Source: Bacteroidota bacterium (GTDB lineage: Bacteria; Bacteroidota; Bacteroidia; Bacteroidales; VadinHA17). From it: a stretch of 37,517 bases of DNA. The stretch covers positions 1 through 37,517 of the forward strand of contig JAUVKW010000008.1 in assembly GCA_030596025.1 (NCBI GenBank), given 5' to 3'. The notes beneath the pieces were generated by a model. The model saw nothing but the letters and a program-made list of their open reading frames with translations, was not told where the DNA came from and did no database searches. The translations under genes and the position numbers were made by a program. Positions 7,642-15,668 of this stretch are shown here, one piece after another; the first letter of the stretch is position 1; each line of letters opens with the position of its first letter.

Positions 7642-8442
7642 CTATTCTACAATCTTTTGAGAATTCGGGATTTTTGTTTTTTCATTTTTCTGCAAAAGTT
7701 CTCTGCCAAGATTTAAATAATTTACCGAACCTTTTGAGTTTGCATCATATAACAAGGCAGGTTTCCCAAAACTCGGAGCTTCACTCAATTTGACATTTCG
7801 TTGAATTATAGTATCAAAAACCATTCCCTGAAAATGTTTTCTAACCTCTTCAACAACCTGGTTTGAAAGCCTAAGCCTTGAATCATACATAGTCAGTAAA
7901 AACCCTTCGATCTCAAGATCCGGATTCAGTCTGCTTTGTATTATCTTCACAGTATTCAATAATTTCCCTAAACCCTCCAGGGCAAAATATTCACATTGAA
8001 CAGGAATAATTACTGAATCAGCAGCAGAAAGAGAATTTACGGTAAGTAATCCGAGGGATGGGGAACAGTCGATCAAGACAAAATCATAATTCTCCTTAAC
8101 TCCTTCCAGCACCTGTTTTAATTTTTTTTCACGATTTGGCAGATTAAGCATTTCAATCTCTGCCCCCACGAGATCAATATTGGATGGCAAAATATCCAGG
8201 CCCTCAATTTCAGTGGTAAGAGTTATGTCGCTGGCAACCACATCATCCACCAGGCATTCGTAAACACCGGTTTTAATATTCCTGACATCAAAACCAAACC
8301 CGGAGGTTGAATTGGCTTGCGGGTCGGCATCCACGATTAGAATTTTATACTCCAGGGCTGCCAGACTGGCTGCCAGATTTATCGCAGTAGTTGTTTTACC
8401 AACGCCTCCCTTTTGATTTGCAATTGCAATGATTTTCCCCAT
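7642..8442 (-). CDS. parA: Chromosome-partitioning ATPase ParA (Soj)
   Basis: A 266-residue P-loop ATPase of the ParA/MinD type. The deviant Walker A motif KGGVGKTTTAINLAASLA sits at residues 11-28, the switch I region DADPQANSTSGFG at about 39-51, and Walker B FVLIDCSPSLGLLT near 121-134. It is the first gene of the parA-parB-DUF5683-mltD series on the minus strand. The family binds DNA non-specifically in its ATP form and is released by ParB, moving origin regions. Length and motifs are normal. A TAAATTTG box 60-67 bp upstream may be its promoter. Confidence 0.96.
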   Translation of the reverse strand: MGKIIAIANQKGGVGKTTTAINLAASLAALEYKILIVDADPQANSTSGFGFDVRNIKTGVYECLVDDVVASDITLTTEIEGLDILPSNIDLVGAEIEMLNLPNREKKLKQVLEGVKENYDFVLIDCSPSLGLLTVNSLSAADSVIIPVQCEYFALEGLGKLLNTVKIIQSRLNPDLEIEGFLLTMYDSRLRLSNQVVEEVRKHFQGMVFDTIIQRNVKLSEAPSFGKPALLYDANSKGSVNYLNLGRELLQKNEKTKIPNSQKIVE

Positions 8443-8501
8443 TCAATAATAAAATTAAATAATCGATAACAGGATATCTCCAATGTTCTTTTTCAGAGCC
8501 T

Positions 8502-8509
8502 CAAATTTA
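8502..8509 (-). promoter_or_regulatory. -7 box TAAATTTG upstream of parA
   Basis: A minus-strand TAnnTTTG match 60 bp before the parA ATG. The corresponding -33 element is not clear, so this is tentative. Confidence 0.35.
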
Positions 8510-8646
8510 GTATAATATGCTTTGAGAAAAATTATTGTCAAAACAGAATTACAAACATTTATTTCAGTTTTATAAACATATTATTAACATCGCAGGCCCC
8601 GGTAAAAAGTGATAATGAAGCTAAGCTTATATGTATTAAGATGTAA

Positions 8647-8661
8647 GCCGAGTCCTTCGGC
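8647..8661. repeat. Small hairpin GCCGA-GTCCT-TCGGC
   Basis: A 5-bp GC-rich stem in an otherwise AT-rich spacer between the end of the glutamine cyclotransferase gene (8699) and the parA start. No T-run follows on the minus strand. It may be part of a dispersed repeat or an mRNA 3' structure. Confidence 0.35.
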
Positions 8662-8698
8662 AAGTTAAAGATGAGACCACATTTTATGAAATGATTGA

Positions 8699-9823
8699 TC
8701 AGTTCAGGAATATTTTAATTTCAAATAGCTTTGGCCAGTTCTTGCCGGTCACAAAAAGCCTTTCTCCCTCAGCATCCCAGGCAATTCCATTTAATACATC
8801 AAGCCCGGGGTGACGATCTTCCTCCTTTAAAAGTCCATCCAGATGAATATAAGAAAGTACTTTCCCACTGTTCGGATCTATCATTGCAATTTTATCGGTG
8901 GTATATATATTAGCATATACAATCTCATTAATAAATTCAAGTTCATTCAGGTTATGAACTGCACCCTTGTCATCAAACACCTCAAGTCGGCTCTTTTCGG
9001 TATATGAATTCGGATCCAGAAAGATTAAAGAATTACTGCCATCACTCATAATCAGGCTTTTACTATCAGTTGTGATCCCCCACCCTTGTGTGGCATAATT
9101 TATCTTATTCAAAAATTTAAATGAGTTTTTGTCATAAACAAATCCTACTCCTGAAGTCCATGTAAGTTGAATTATTTTATCTCCATAAATGCATATACCT
9201 TCTCCGAAAATATCCGGGGGAAGGTTTAAGCTGGCCTGCAATTCTCCAGATTCAGCTTGTATCTTACGAAGTGAAGAGCTTCCTCTCTGACCTGTTCCTT
9301 CGTAAATAAATCCCTTTTCATAAACCAATCCCTGGGTGTAAGCATTTTGGTCATGCGGATAAACATGTACTACCTTATAAGAATAATTTTGCGGAACAAT
9401 ATCAGACCCAATGATGATATTTCTTGAAATCCTGCTTGTGCGTTTTCCTTCTGAATAGGTTTCTATCACAAGTCTCTTTGTTCCAGTAGTATGATTACGA
9501 CTTTCAAGCAAAATTTCATAATCTTTAAAGTCAATATATGTTTTTGATTGTCCTTCAAAAGTAAGTTTTACAGAGTCAATCTTTAAAGAACTTTCTTTTT
9601 CTTCTAATAAAACATGAATCTGATCGCCAGACTTAATAATCTGATTTGGTTCAGGAGTAATTATTTCAAGGACCTGGCTACTTTTTTTGGTACTATTGGC
9701 CGGTTTTGTATCTTCCCGGCTTTTTCCTTGCTTATGATTCAGGCTTTGATTATTGCAAGATATCTGGAACAGCATAGTATATACCCCAAAGGCAATAAAA
9801 AGCAGGGTTTTATTTAAGACCAT
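8699..9823 (-). CDS. Glutaminyl-peptide cyclotransferase (glutamine cyclotransferase family), likely lipoprotein
   Basis: A 374-residue exported protein. The N-terminal hydrophobic stretch ends at ISC (Cys23), a candidate lipidation site, although the residues before it are not a textbook lipobox. Residues about 40-140 form a linker or small beta domain. From about residue 145 the sequence is the five-bladed propeller glutamine cyclotransferase domain: YPHDQNAYTQGLVYEKGFIYEGTG, then LTWTSGVGFVYD, YATQGWGITTD, LNELEFINEIVYANIYTTDKIAMID and LNGIAWD. The enzyme converts N-terminal glutamine of peptides to pyroglutamate in the envelope. Its start overlaps the stop of the upstream HAD gene by one base (TAATG), so the two are translationally coupled. 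Confidence 0.88.
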   Translation of the reverse strand: MVLNKTLLFIAFGVYTMLFQISCNNQSLNHKQGKSREDTKPANSTKKSSQVLEIITPEPNQIIKSGDQIHVLLEEKESSLKIDSVKLTFEGQSKTYIDFKDYEILLESRNHTTGTKRLVIETYSEGKRTSRISRNIIIGSDIVPQNYSYKVVHVYPHDQNAYTQGLVYEKGFIYEGTGQRGSSSLRKIQAESGELQASLNLPPDIFGEGICIYGDKIIQLTWTSGVGFVYDKNSFKFLNKINYATQGWGITTDSKSLIMSDGSNSLIFLDPNSYTEKSRLEVFDDKGAVHNLNELEFINEIVYANIYTTDKIAMIDPNSGKVLSYIHLDGLLKEEDRHPGLDVLNGIAWDAEGERLFVTGKNWPKLFEIKIFLN

Positions 9824-10284
9824 TATCTGTTTTTCTTAAAAATATTTAAAACCTTACTCAGACCTGAGCTTTGAAAATAATGATCTGCCCTTTCCTGTTT
9901 TTGTAAAGATCCGTCAGGATCAAGCATTTGCCAGATCAATCCCCAATCAGGAATTCCCCCTAAATTTTTATCATCAATAAAAACATCAGCATTAATCTTC
10001 CTGCTAATTGTTTCATCAAAAACCTCTTCCGGGTAGTTCTTGTTTACAGCATAAAACTCCAGGCCTTTGGTTCTACAGAATTCAACAGCCTCTTCCAATT
10101 CATTACCGGAGCGATAAGTCCAAAGTATGATCTGGCAGCCTAGTTCTTGTAGTTTCCTGAGTGTTTCTATGGAGAATATGATCTCCTTACCAATTTCAGG
10201 GTATTTATGTTCCACTATTGTACCGTCAAAATCGACAGCAATTTTCAGATTCAGGAATTCTTGTTTCATTTTAATATTATTCAT
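9823..10284 (-). CDS. HAD-superfamily hydrolase, BT0820-like
   Basis: A 153-residue protein. Motif I is VDFDGTIV at about residues 17-24 (nucleophile Asp, general acid Asp two residues later). ILWTYRSG near 55-62 supplies motif II, NADVFIDDKNLG near 98-109 the acidic motif IV. There is no large cap domain. It resembles the small BT0820-type HAD proteins of Bacteroidota, whose physiological substrate is unknown. Being joined by a 1-base overlap to glutamine cyclotransferase suggests co-expression, not shared chemistry. The ATG at 10284 is only 2 bp from a TACTTTTG box, so the transcript may be nearly leaderless; a second ATG lies five codons inside. Confidence 0.8.
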   Translation of the reverse strand: MNNIKMKQEFLNLKIAVDFDGTIVEHKYPEIGKEIIFSIETLRKLQELGCQIILWTYRSGNELEEAVEFCRTKGLEFYAVNKNYPEEVFDETISRKINADVFIDDKNLGGIPDWGLIWQMLDPDGSLQKQERADHYFQSSGLSKVLNIFKKNR

Positions 10285-10330
10285 CCCAAAAGTACTGAAG
10301 TATGAGCAGTAATAAAACTTTCATTGTAAA

Positions 10331-10365
10331 TACTCACCGGGTAACTGGGAGTCACCCGGTGAGTA
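10331..10365. repeat. Long hairpin in the divergent HAD/pssA spacer
   Basis: TACTCACCGGGT (10331-10342) and ACCCGGTGAGTA (10354-10365) are a perfect 12-bp inverted repeat. The inner bases continue pairing after one A-C mismatch down to a GGG loop, giving a 16-bp stem. It is GC-rich in an AT-rich spacer and lies upstream of both flanking genes, so it is not a terminator for either. Confidence 0.75.
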
Positions 10366-10389
10366 TGCCCTTAAGCAATACGATAATTC

Positions 10390-10406
10390 GTAGTTATTGT
10401 AACTAC
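10390..10406. promoter_or_regulatory. Perfect 7-bp inverted repeat upstream of pssA
   Basis: GTAGTTA (10390-10396) and TAACTAC (10400-10406) flank a TTG centre, 42 bp before the pssA start. The size and position fit an operator for a dimeric regulator, but no regulator is known for it. Confidence 0.4.
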
Positions 10407-10447
10407 ATTTATTTAATAAATTCTGTTAATTTTATGATTTAATAACT

Positions 10448-11194
10448 ATGAGCAAGCATATTCCTAATACAATTACAGCATTGAACCTTATTTGTGGGGT
10501 TTTATCCATTTTGTTCATCATCAGAGGTGAAGTTATATGGGCTTCATACATGATTTTTCTGGCTGCGACTTTAGATTTTCTTGATGGTTTTGCCGCCAGG
10601 CTTTTGAATGCCTACTCCGACCTAGGAAAAGAGTTGGATTCCCTCGCCGATCTTATAAGTTTTGGCCTTGCCCCCTCATTTATAGCAATGTATGAAATTG
10701 CTGAAACAATGGGATTAAAAATGCAATTCTCATTGCAGGGGATTAGTCCTTTTCATCTTGTTCTTCTTTTCTTGCCAATTCTTCTTGTTGTAGCTACCGC
10801 CTTCAGATTGGCCAGGTTCAATAATGATCCTTCTCAGGAAGAAACTTTTTTAGGTTTACCTTCCCCTGCTTCGGGCTTATTTTTTGCGTCTATTCCACTG
10901 GCAAGGAACTACCTGGAAGAATTTTCCTCAACTAACTTCCTCAATAACCCGGCTTTTATTGCAGCCCTGGCCTTAGTATTTTCATACCTTTTGATCTCAA
11001 ATGTTCCTATGTTCTCTTTGAAAATCAAAAACATAAGGGATAAAAAGAACATCCCTTCATATATCCTTGGCATTATTTCACTTGTATTATTGCTCCTATT
11101 TTCACTAAAAGCTGTTTTTGCTATTGTTATTTTATATATTTTTATGTCATTGATCTTAGTTTTGATTCCACAAAATACCGAAAAGGAAAAATAA
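10448..11194 (+). CDS. pssA: CDP-diacylglycerol--serine O-phosphatidyltransferase
   Basis: A 248-residue integral membrane enzyme. The CDP-alcohol phosphotransferase signature D-G-x2-A-R-x8-G-x3-D-x3-D is complete at about residues 46-68 (DFLDGFAARLL...GKELDSLAD). The start SKHIPNTITALNLICGVLSI and about seven hydrophobic segments fit a type II PssA. It joins serine to CDP-diacylglycerol to give phosphatidylserine, the substrate of the Psd encoded at 22173, while CdsA at 22856 makes its CDP-diacylglycerol. It is followed after 11 bp by purS, with which it appears to share a transcript ending at 11524-11555. Confidence 0.93.
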   Translation: MSKHIPNTITALNLICGVLSILFIIRGEVIWASYMIFLAATLDFLDGFAARLLNAYSDLGKELDSLADLISFGLAPSFIAMYEIAETMGLKMQFSLQGISPFHLVLLFLPILLVVATAFRLARFNNDPSQEETFLGLPSPASGLFFASIPLARNYLEEFSSTNFLNNPAFIAALALVFSYLLISNVPMFSLKIKNIRDKKNIPSYILGIISLVLLLLFSLKAVFAIVILYIFMSLILVLIPQNTEKEK

Positions 11195-11205
11195 ATTATT
11201 AGCAG

Positions 11206-11457
11206 ATGAACTTCATTGCCGAAATAAATGTAATGCCTTTAAAAGCACTTCTTGATCCGCAGGGGAAAGCTGTCTCTAACAGCATGAAGAATATAGGATT
11301 TCAGGAAATAGAAAATGTGCGGATTGGTAAGCACATAACTTTAGAAATTGAATCAGATTCGAAGGAAAAAGCTATGGAGAAAGTAAATGAAGCCTGCAAT
11401 AAGATATTGGCAAATCCTATCATGGAAGGATACGAATACACTATAAAAGAAGTATAA
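11206..11457 (+). CDS. purS: Phosphoribosylformylglycinamidine synthase subunit PurS
   Basis: An 83-residue protein with the PurS pattern: a beta strand AEINVMPLKALLDPQGKAV, then GF..IENVRIGKHITLEIES and a C-terminal helix and strand ending YEYTIKEV. PurS is the small subunit that, with PurQ and a small-form PurL, converts FGAR to FGAM in purine synthesis. Its presence implies the three-subunit form of the enzyme in this organism, not the long fused PurL. PurQ and PurL are not in the window. It lies 11 bp after pssA; the pairing has no obvious metabolic logic. Confidence 0.9.
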   Translation: MNFIAEINVMPLKALLDPQGKAVSNSMKNIGFQEIENVRIGKHITLEIESDSKEKAMEKVNEACNKILANPIMEGYEYTIKEV

Positions 11458-11523
11458 TATTTAAGACTTTCGGGCTTTTACCTACCCGGTAATGCGCCCG
11501 GGAAACCCAAGATTGCCTAACTA

Positions 11524-11555
11524 AAGAGGCCGGCTACCCGCCGGCCTCTTATTTT
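11524..11555. terminator. Strong hairpin terminator between convergent genes
   Basis: AAGAGGCCGGC (11524-11534) pairs perfectly with GCCGGCCTCTT (11540-11550) around TACCC, and ATTTT follows on the plus strand. It ends pssA-purS and, with A-residues on the left (CTAAAG), could also help to end the M14 peptidase transcript. Confidence 0.85.
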
Positions 11556-11584
11556 CAGGACTTTATTTACAGAACTCAATTTTG

Positions 11585-13339
11585 TTAGAGTTCAATAGTT
11601 TTATTTAGTTTTCCGGCTTTTCGTGATTCGTAAGAAATATTAAGCTCCCCTTTCCCCGAAACCAGGAATTGATATTCCACCTTTCCGAATCCCGGAACCT
11701 GGCAAAACTGTACTTCAGGTTTGTGTTTCTTATAGCTTACTTTGTCAAAATACAGGTCGGTAATCTTCCCTCCTGAAACTACATTTACTCCCTTTCCGCT
11801 AAGTTTTATTATATCCATAGGATACACCTTGTCCTTCACTGTATGATAGGTTATAGATGGTATGGCCTTATTATTGGTCAATCTAACTCTTATTCGGTAC
11901 AAATCTTTGGCAATTTTTGTCTTCTCAAAAACTTCCATTTTCACTTCAGGTGTTTGTTCAGCAGCAAAGATTACTGCTGCTGCATTTCTGTGCACCAGAT
12001 CCTGTAGCATAAAAGGGTGTGACAACCGGGAACTCATTTTCAACCAACCACCAATCTCAATATCACCATACAAAGGATGCTTATATGATTTCCATGGTGT
12101 GAACAACTCACCCATTGCCACATGATCATTATACTTAAGTTTTTCTCTTGCTCTTTCCTTATTTGGCCCTGAAAAAAAGCTTTCCTCATCAACTTTCTTC
12201 CCTTTTTCAGGCTTACTATAGGTTTCAGTAGCAGACACAAAAAGTTCTCCTATAAAAGTATATGCACCTACAATGTGGTCCATAAAATCACCAAAATCGC
12301 CATAAGTAGAATACAGGTCTTTCCAGCTGATTAAGTAGCGGTAACCAGGAACTATTTTTTCAGCATTTTCTCCCAGGTAATCATAGACCCTGATATCTCC
12401 CGGGTCGAATTCACCCTGTGCTTTAGTGCTTGGCCCCCTTAAAAACATTCCCCCATTATTATGAAAAGCAAATACCATAATGATATTTGGCCTTTTCAGG
12501 ATATAATCTTTTATTGCACTCAATCCAACTCCTGAAAAAGGATAATAACCTGAACCATTTTGCACATACGGAGGGGCCCAGTTATACCCCCAGTTTCGGT
12601 TTGGATCTACATAACCTTCTGAATCTTCATTCACTCTGCCATCTCCGTCGTTATCAATACCTTCATAACCCAGTCTTGTCCATTCCCCTTTTTCACCCGG
12701 TTTTACCCTGATCATGAGACGTGAATCTTCCGGGTCAGTCTTATAATCACCAAAAGGATCTTTTATCCTCATCTGGGTAATGCTTCCATCCCCATCAAGA
12801 TCGTCAGGAAAATCCTCATCAAAAAGTCCGTCCCTGTCATCATCTTTAGGTCTTCTCAGACCACGATTCGTGCTAGGGGTGTTTGCGTCATTGAAAAAAT
12901 GATACCTGCCGTCAACATTTACGCTTGGAATAAGATAAAATGCATTTTTGTCAACCAGCTTTGTTATCTTTTCATTCTTACCATACTTGGTTAGCAATTC
13001 ATTTGCCAGATAGAGACCAACCTCAGCTGCCTGTAGCTCGTTACCGTGAATATTTCCATCCACATAAACACCTGGCTTGGCAAGAGCCTTGCCGGTCTTA
13101 GGGTTATTGATTGTAAGTGCATAGATCTCTCTATTTTCCTCACTTTTCCCAACCATTTCAAGCTCAGTTAAACCTGGAAATGCACTATTAAGAGCCTTCA
13201 ATGCCTCTACTACCTGTTCATAACTGTAATAATAGTCAAACCTAAGAGGAATTGTAATCTTTGCTTGCTGTGCAAAAAGAGGAAAAAGGGAAATGATTCC
13301 CAAAAGAATAAAAGTGGTAACTAGATTTAATTTTTTCAT
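11585..13339 (-). CDS. M14-family zinc carboxypeptidase, exported
   Basis: A 584-residue protein with a signal peptide (residues 1-24). The M14 active site is complete: GNIHGNE gives zinc ligands His98 and Glu101, DPNRN gives Asn247/Arg248 for the substrate carboxylate, FAFHNNGG gives the third zinc ligand His293, and TFIGELF gives catalytic Glu365. Two acidic Ca-binding-like loops (DDDRDGLFDEDFPDDLDGDG at 166-185 and DNDGDGRVNED at 229-239) are inserted between the first and third ligand, a feature of this Bacteroidota subgroup. About residues 440-584 form a C-terminal beta domain. It should trim peptides in the periplasm or outside. It overlaps the preceding paralogue by ATGA. Confidence 0.92.
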   Translation of the reverse strand: MKKLNLVTTFILLGIISLFPLFAQQAKITIPLRFDYYYSYEQVVEALKALNSAFPGLTELEMVGKSEENREIYALTINNPKTGKALAKPGVYVDGNIHGNELQAAEVGLYLANELLTKYGKNEKITKLVDKNAFYLIPSVNVDGRYHFFNDANTPSTNRGLRRPKDDDRDGLFDEDFPDDLDGDGSITQMRIKDPFGDYKTDPEDSRLMIRVKPGEKGEWTRLGYEGIDNDGDGRVNEDSEGYVDPNRNWGYNWAPPYVQNGSGYYPFSGVGLSAIKDYILKRPNIIMVFAFHNNGGMFLRGPSTKAQGEFDPGDIRVYDYLGENAEKIVPGYRYLISWKDLYSTYGDFGDFMDHIVGAYTFIGELFVSATETYSKPEKGKKVDEESFFSGPNKERAREKLKYNDHVAMGELFTPWKSYKHPLYGDIEIGGWLKMSSRLSHPFMLQDLVHRNAAAVIFAAEQTPEVKMEVFEKTKIAKDLYRIRVRLTNNKAIPSITYHTVKDKVYPMDIIKLSGKGVNVVSGGKITDLYFDKVSYKKHKPEVQFCQVPGFGKVEYQFLVSGKGELNISYESRKAGKLNKTIEL

Positions 13340-15384
13340 TTTACACCTCCAATCTTTATTTGTTTCTCATCGCCCCAGGCGAAAACAGAACTTAGTTTAA
13401 CATTTAAATTCACTCCTTTTTCAGTTTCGATCAGCCAGCTAAGTTTCTTGACTTTCAAGCCAGCAATACTATTTATTGGCGTTCTTTTTTTACCAGAAAG
13501 TAAACTTATATCTTTTCCATCAAGTTCAATAACTGCCGGAGCAGGCTGTTCATTTCTCTCTCCCATAGCTGTTGGAAATGGCAAATAAGATCCATTCTCA
13601 ACCCAGATGATTAGCTCATACACACCTGCACCCTGATGCTTTACTTCTGATTGCAAAATACTCAGCCTGGGTAGTTTTTTACATAATTCCAGAACCCATG
13701 GAACCTGTAATGCAAAAAGCGAATCCATAATTTCTTTCGGGGGCGTATTATTGACAAATGGAACAGTCCCACCTATTTCAACATCTCCCAGACCAGGATG
13801 CTTAAACGGGGTCCAGTCCAAAAAACCTTTTCCTCCCAATTGATCATCACTATACGCGAGAAGAGCTTTAGTTTTTGGATCTCCTTCTTTTTCATCCTTG
13901 GGTTTAGGCATATCTTTCATCATACCGGCCATTTGTTTTGGAGATACCTGTCCGCTTTCTACCATTTTTATTACACTCTCGGCCTTAAAATGGTCAGGAG
14001 CACCTGATTCTTTAAGGAAAATGGTAATTTTTTCTTCTCCAAGGGCAATGAAATCTTCAGAAGACATTTTTTCCAGCTTTTCAATGGTAATACCACTATC
14101 CTCCTTTTTTTCTTCTTTAACTTTAGGAAGTGTCCAGAAATCCATTGTAAAACTGGGAATACCCAGGTGATAATACGACCATAATTCAAATGACCCGTCT
14201 TTGGCACTTTGAGGATCCAAACGTTCTGCCTCCAGGCCTTTATCTTTTAAATACTCTTTATACTGATCAGATAGTTCTTTATAGAATTTAAGATCTTTCT
14301 CCAGGGGATTAACAACTGCTCCAAGTCCCAGGAAACTTGCTACCATACTTTCAGTAACAGTCATTCCGGCAGGAACCATAGGTTGCACCAGTTCAATAAT
14401 TTCACTTATGGAATATGTACGGTTTGGATCAGCTCCGAACATTTCTGCCATGCTTTCAGGAATTTTTATCTTATCCATATCCACTCCTGCTTTTCTTCCT
14501 CCTTTTGGAGGTTGCAAACAAAAATTAGTAGCACCAAAATTCATGGTCATTGCAATCTCGGGGTGTTCAAATACAAATTTTATTAACTGAAATGATTCAT
14601 CAGTACAACCGGGCCAAAGACCACTGGTTTTTGTAAATGGCTCAAAAAGGTGAGGGAAATTAATTCCAACATTTACCCCGCCGGCTCCATCCTCGTTATA
14701 CTTACCATCTCCATCATTATCAAGGCCTTCTGAATAAAGTTTATAAATACCTTTTTCTCCTTTGTTTGCATCAGCCTTCCTGAGCATTCTTGGATCTTCA
14801 CTCACAGGTATCCATATGCCTTCCGGGTCTTTAACTCTCATTTGTGTGATGACTCCATTACCATCCAGGTCATTAAAACCATCCTCGTCTGTAAGATCAT
14901 CCATGTCATCATTATGAGCCTTCTTGTTCCTGGGATCAATCCTCAGCGGAGTTTCAAAATAATGAGTGTAAGCATCAGGATTACCACATGGAAGCACATA
15001 CCATGTAAGGTCTTTGGGACCCTGACCGGAGTTTAGGATATAGTCTGCGAGGTAAATGGCAGCCATACTTGAAACTGGTACGGTTCCTTCCATATTTGCA
15101 ACTACTAAAATTGCAGGCAGGGATTTCTTTTCCAGTCCGGCTTCCGGGCCAATTTCCGGCATTTGCAAACTACTATTTCCGGCACTACTAGCCAGTTTTA
15201 TCAACTTTGTTTGCTTTGGGAATTTCTTGTGCAGATCATTCAGAGCATTATTCAAGTCTCCAGGATTAAGATAATCCTGGTAGCTTCCGGATAGTTGCTG
15301 GGCCAGTGTTTTTTCCTGGCTGACGCTCCAGAATACTCCAAATACAAGCGAAAAGAGCATTAACTTTAGAAAATAAAATCTCAT
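13336..15384 (-). CDS. M14-like protein lacking the catalytic residues (pseudo-carboxypeptidase)
   Basis: A 682-residue exported paralogue of the next gene; residues 8-29 form the signal peptide. Alignment by eye is continuous, including the paired acidic loops (DDLTDEDGFNDLDGNG and DNDGDGKYNEDG) and the shared KHPGLGDVEIGG motif before the C-terminal domain. However, the zinc site reads ANMEGTV in place of NIHGNE (Glu99 for His, Val102 for Glu), the PNRN arginine is replaced (GGVNVG), FAFHNN is replaced by MNFGAT, and the GEL glutamate by a MDF stretch. An extra 100-odd residues near 400-510 are Lys/Glu/Met-rich. It is unlikely to hydrolyse peptides; binding, scaffolding or regulation of the active partner is an inference. 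Its stop overlaps the partner start (13336-13339). Confidence 0.85.
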   Translation of the reverse strand: MRFYFLKLMLFSLVFGVFWSVSQEKTLAQQLSGSYQDYLNPGDLNNALNDLHKKFPKQTKLIKLASSAGNSSLQMPEIGPEAGLEKKSLPAILVVANMEGTVPVSSMAAIYLADYILNSGQGPKDLTWYVLPCGNPDAYTHYFETPLRIDPRNKKAHNDDMDDLTDEDGFNDLDGNGVITQMRVKDPEGIWIPVSEDPRMLRKADANKGEKGIYKLYSEGLDNDGDGKYNEDGAGGVNVGINFPHLFEPFTKTSGLWPGCTDESFQLIKFVFEHPEIAMTMNFGATNFCLQPPKGGRKAGVDMDKIKIPESMAEMFGADPNRTYSISEIIELVQPMVPAGMTVTESMVASFLGLGAVVNPLEKDLKFYKELSDQYKEYLKDKGLEAERLDPQSAKDGSFELWSYYHLGIPSFTMDFWTLPKVKEEKKEDSGITIEKLEKMSSEDFIALGEEKITIFLKESGAPDHFKAESVIKMVESGQVSPKQMAGMMKDMPKPKDEKEGDPKTKALLAYSDDQLGGKGFLDWTPFKHPGLGDVEIGGTVPFVNNTPPKEIMDSLFALQVPWVLELCKKLPRLSILQSEVKHQGAGVYELIIWVENGSYLPFPTAMGERNEQPAPAVIELDGKDISLLSGKKRTPINSIAGLKVKKLSWLIETEKGVNLNVKLSSVFAWGDEKQIKIGGVK

Positions 15385-15530
15385 AATTTAAAATTTTAAA
15401 GAATTAATAATAGTACAAAGGGGGTTATACTATCCGTAAGTTGAGTAAAAGTAGTAATTCTACTTAAAAATGATCTCTATATGAAAAACTAATTCAGGAT
15501 TTAGGAGTAAATCATGAACCATTTATAAGC

Positions 15531-15650
15531 TTATTCCTCATCAGCTTTCACATTTGATTCAAACTTATGCAAAGCCCAATTTGAAATAACATATCCGGCA
15601 AAAACAACCAATGGCCATACTAAATATAGAAAAAGAGAGCTTAATAACAT
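15531..15650 (-). CDS. CydX-like small subunit of cytochrome bd oxidase (39 residues)
   Basis: An ATG at 15650 opens a 39-codon frame ending in TAA at 15531. It begins MLLSSLFLYLVWPLVVFAGY and ends HKFESNVKADEE. It has one hydrophobic segment at about residues 4-26 and a charged, acidic tail, the layout of CydX/CydH-type small subunits that stabilise the haem sites of the bd oxidase. It starts 18 bp after the cydB stop on the same strand, which is where cydX usually lies. Sequence similarity to known CydX is only general (Trp in the membrane segment, acidic tail), so the call rests mostly on size, topology and position. Confidence 0.6.
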   Translation of the reverse strand: MLLSSLFLYLVWPLVVFAGYVISNWALHKFESNVKADEE

Positions 15651-15668
15651 GATTTATATTTTTTATTT

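Noticed and set aside
8443-8698. parS centromere in the spacer upstream of parA
   Set aside because: No 16-bp palindrome resembling TGTTTCACGTGAAACA was found in this spacer or near parB.
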